Source: M55B132 sp964508895
GTDB lineage: Bacteria > Bacteroidota > Bacteroidia > Bacteroidales > B18-G4
Reading direction: 5' to 3'
Length of the DNA stretch: 33,652 nucleotides
NCBI GenBank assembly: GCA_964508895.1
Contig: CAZDWF010000025.1
Coordinates: forward strand, 1-33,652
Shown: piece after piece, positions 32,325-33,652 of the stretch
Position numbering within the stretch: the stretch's first letter is position 1
Layout of the letters: the number at the start of each line of letters is the position of its first letter
Position numbers and translations under genes: made by a program
The notes under the pieces: generated by a model
The model's database searches: none
What the model saw: only the letters and a program-made list of their open reading frames with translations
Told to the model about the DNA's origin: nothing

Positions 32325-33579
32325 TTAATTACGAAAAATGAGTTTGTCCTTTCCTCCAAATGAATCATAGCTTGAGATTATCACTTTCTCATTTGGATCA
32401 AGTCCCTCAAGTACTTCATAATATCTTGTGTTCTGGCGACCAATATGTATATCTCTTTTAACCGCATAACTTCCTGATGGGTCAACTACATAGATCCAGT
32501 TCCCACCTGTCTCCTGAAAGAAGCCACCGCGTTTTACTATCACCGCATCAGTCGGACTGCTGAACATAAGCTTTAATTGAATGGTTTGACCCCTTTTTAT
32601 ATTATTAGGTTCTGTTTCCTGGAATTGCAATTCAACCTCGAAAGTTCCGTTAGTCACATCAGTATAAATTTTACTTATTGCGAGTTTAAAGAGAGTATTG
32701 TTCATTTCGAATTCTGCTTCTTGTCCTTCGTAAACCCTTGAAATATATCTTTCATCAATATTAGCATGTAATTCAAATCCTTCCATTAAGTCTATCTGCC
32801 CTAATCTGCCACCACCCATTTTTGTTTCACCAATTTCTGCACTAAAAGATGATAGCTTTCCATCAGCAGGAGATTTGATATTCAGGTTCCCCATATTTCT
32901 CTGCAAAAGTTTGAGGTTTTTGTGAATTCTGCCAATTGAACTGTTGATCTGGGATATTTGTGACAGAGCGGAGATTGAGTCAAGCTTTTGCAATTCAAGG
33001 GTGAGGTTTAATCTGCGGACCAGACTTTTAAAATTTCTTTCAAAATCTTCGAAGTCTTTGATTGAAATTACTCCTTCATTATAAAGATCTTTATTTCTAT
33101 CGTAATTCTTTTTTGCTTCATCTACCTGATATCTCAGATCTGCAACTTCACGTTCCCTGAAATACTTGTTTTGCTGAACAGATATCTTTGTGTTTTGAAG
33201 ATTATTTATGGCATCATACATCCTGGTTTCCTGTTCCATAAAACTTAATTCCATATTGGCGTTCATTAGTTTTAGAATAGGATCTCCTTTTTTCAGGATG
33301 GCTCCATCCTCAACATATACTGCTTCAACAATACCACCTTGTACGGCATCGATGTAAATAGTTGTTTTAGGGAAAACCACACCATCAATGGGAATGAATT
33401 CCTGGAATTTCTCTTCGAGTACTGTTGCAATGGTGATCTGTTCTTTGTCCACATAAAGCTTACTTATCTTGTCGCGAAAAAAAAAGAAGGTATAAAATAA
33501 ATATACAAAAGGCACTGATCGCTGTAATAGTTGAAATCTTCTTAAAAGTCCATTTCTTTTTTTCAATGATCCGATCCAT
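32325..33579 (-). CDS. HlyD/MacA-family periplasmic adaptor, reading frame broken at a nine-base homopolymer
   Basis: The main frame (32325 to about 33476) encodes a typical adaptor: a lipoyl/barrel-sandwich half (IDAVQGGIVEAVYVEDGAILKKGD), a coiled-coil hairpin (about 130 residues), the second lipoyl half (LNIKSPADGKLSSF) and beta-barrel/membrane-proximal domains. Its own start would be a TTG at 33566 with an odd N-terminus. In another frame ATG 33579, with AAAAGAAG just before it, encodes MDRIIEKKKWTFKKI and a good membrane anchor ending YLLFF, exactly the family's usual N-terminus. That frame runs into a stop at 33460. The two frames meet at nine A (33477-33485; T on the coding strand): removing one base joins them into a full-length protein of about 418 aa. 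Sequencing error, polymerase slippage, programmed frameshift or a real mutation are all possible. First gene of the efflux operon seen here. Confidence 0.8.
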
Positions 33580-33652
33580 CTTCTTTTGATTTTGATTTGA
33601 TTGTAATTTAGCTAATTTTATGCCATTAATTGTAATGCTCTATTAATCAGTA

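Overview
The window looks like chromosomal DNA of an AT-rich member of the Bacteroidota. The evidence is a C-terminal type IX secretion sorting domain, promoters of the TTTG...TAnnTTTG type, little Shine-Dalgarno signal, a TPR/HTH regulator with an N-terminal signal peptide, and MacB-like permeases of the Bacteroidota style. I see no rRNA, tRNA, CRISPR array, insertion sequence or phage gene.

Layout. 1-6.0 kb: a partial metallo-beta-lactamase (MBL) fold gene, a large secreted propeller/barrel protein, a ROK-family protein and a second MBL-fold hydrolase. 6.1-15.4 kb: a cluster that reads like leucine/isovalerate breakdown. It has a 3-methylcrotonyl-CoA carboxylase beta-type carboxyltransferase, a LiuC-like methylglutaconyl-CoA hydratase, a biotin protein, an acyl-CoA dehydrogenase and acetoacetyl-CoA synthetase on the + strand, with an HMG-CoA-lyase-like protein divergent to them. 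15.5-24.8 kb: lnt, a small unknown gene, a secreted six-hairpin glycosidase-like protein, a type IX-secreted propeller/PKD protein preceded by a tiny gene, a TPR/HTH regulator and a stand-alone TfoX C-terminal-domain protein. 25.1-33.6 kb: a minus-strand efflux operon with one HlyD adaptor, two near-duplicate ATPases, two MacB/FtsX permeases and two small proteins.

Most interesting system. The biotin protein at 9831-12005 has no biotin carboxylase domain. It joins a transcarboxylase-5S/OadA-like carboxyltransferase domain to a region resembling the BT domain of methylcrotonyl-CoA carboxylase alpha, and then a biotin carrier domain. With the MccB-like gene two positions upstream this gives all the parts of a transcarboxylase (12S-like, 5S-like, 1.3S-like). 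I infer an ATP-independent carboxyl transfer between a keto acid (perhaps oxaloacetate/pyruvate) and 3-methylcrotonyl-CoA. Two neighbours deviate from the textbook pathway. The HMG-CoA-lyase-like protein lacks the catalytic Cys and a metal-ligand Asn, and the acyl-CoA dehydrogenase has the short-chain type of catalytic Glu rather than the isovaleryl type.

Second unusual signal. Between 6.0 and 24.6 kb, most spacers carry short arrays with an exact 7-bp period. The unit sequence changes from place to place (NGATRCC, CTTGNNN, TAGATYA, NNAAAAG and others). Many arrays touch or overlap the stop codon of the neighbouring gene.

The HlyD adaptor gene is split by a frameshift at a run of nine identical bases.
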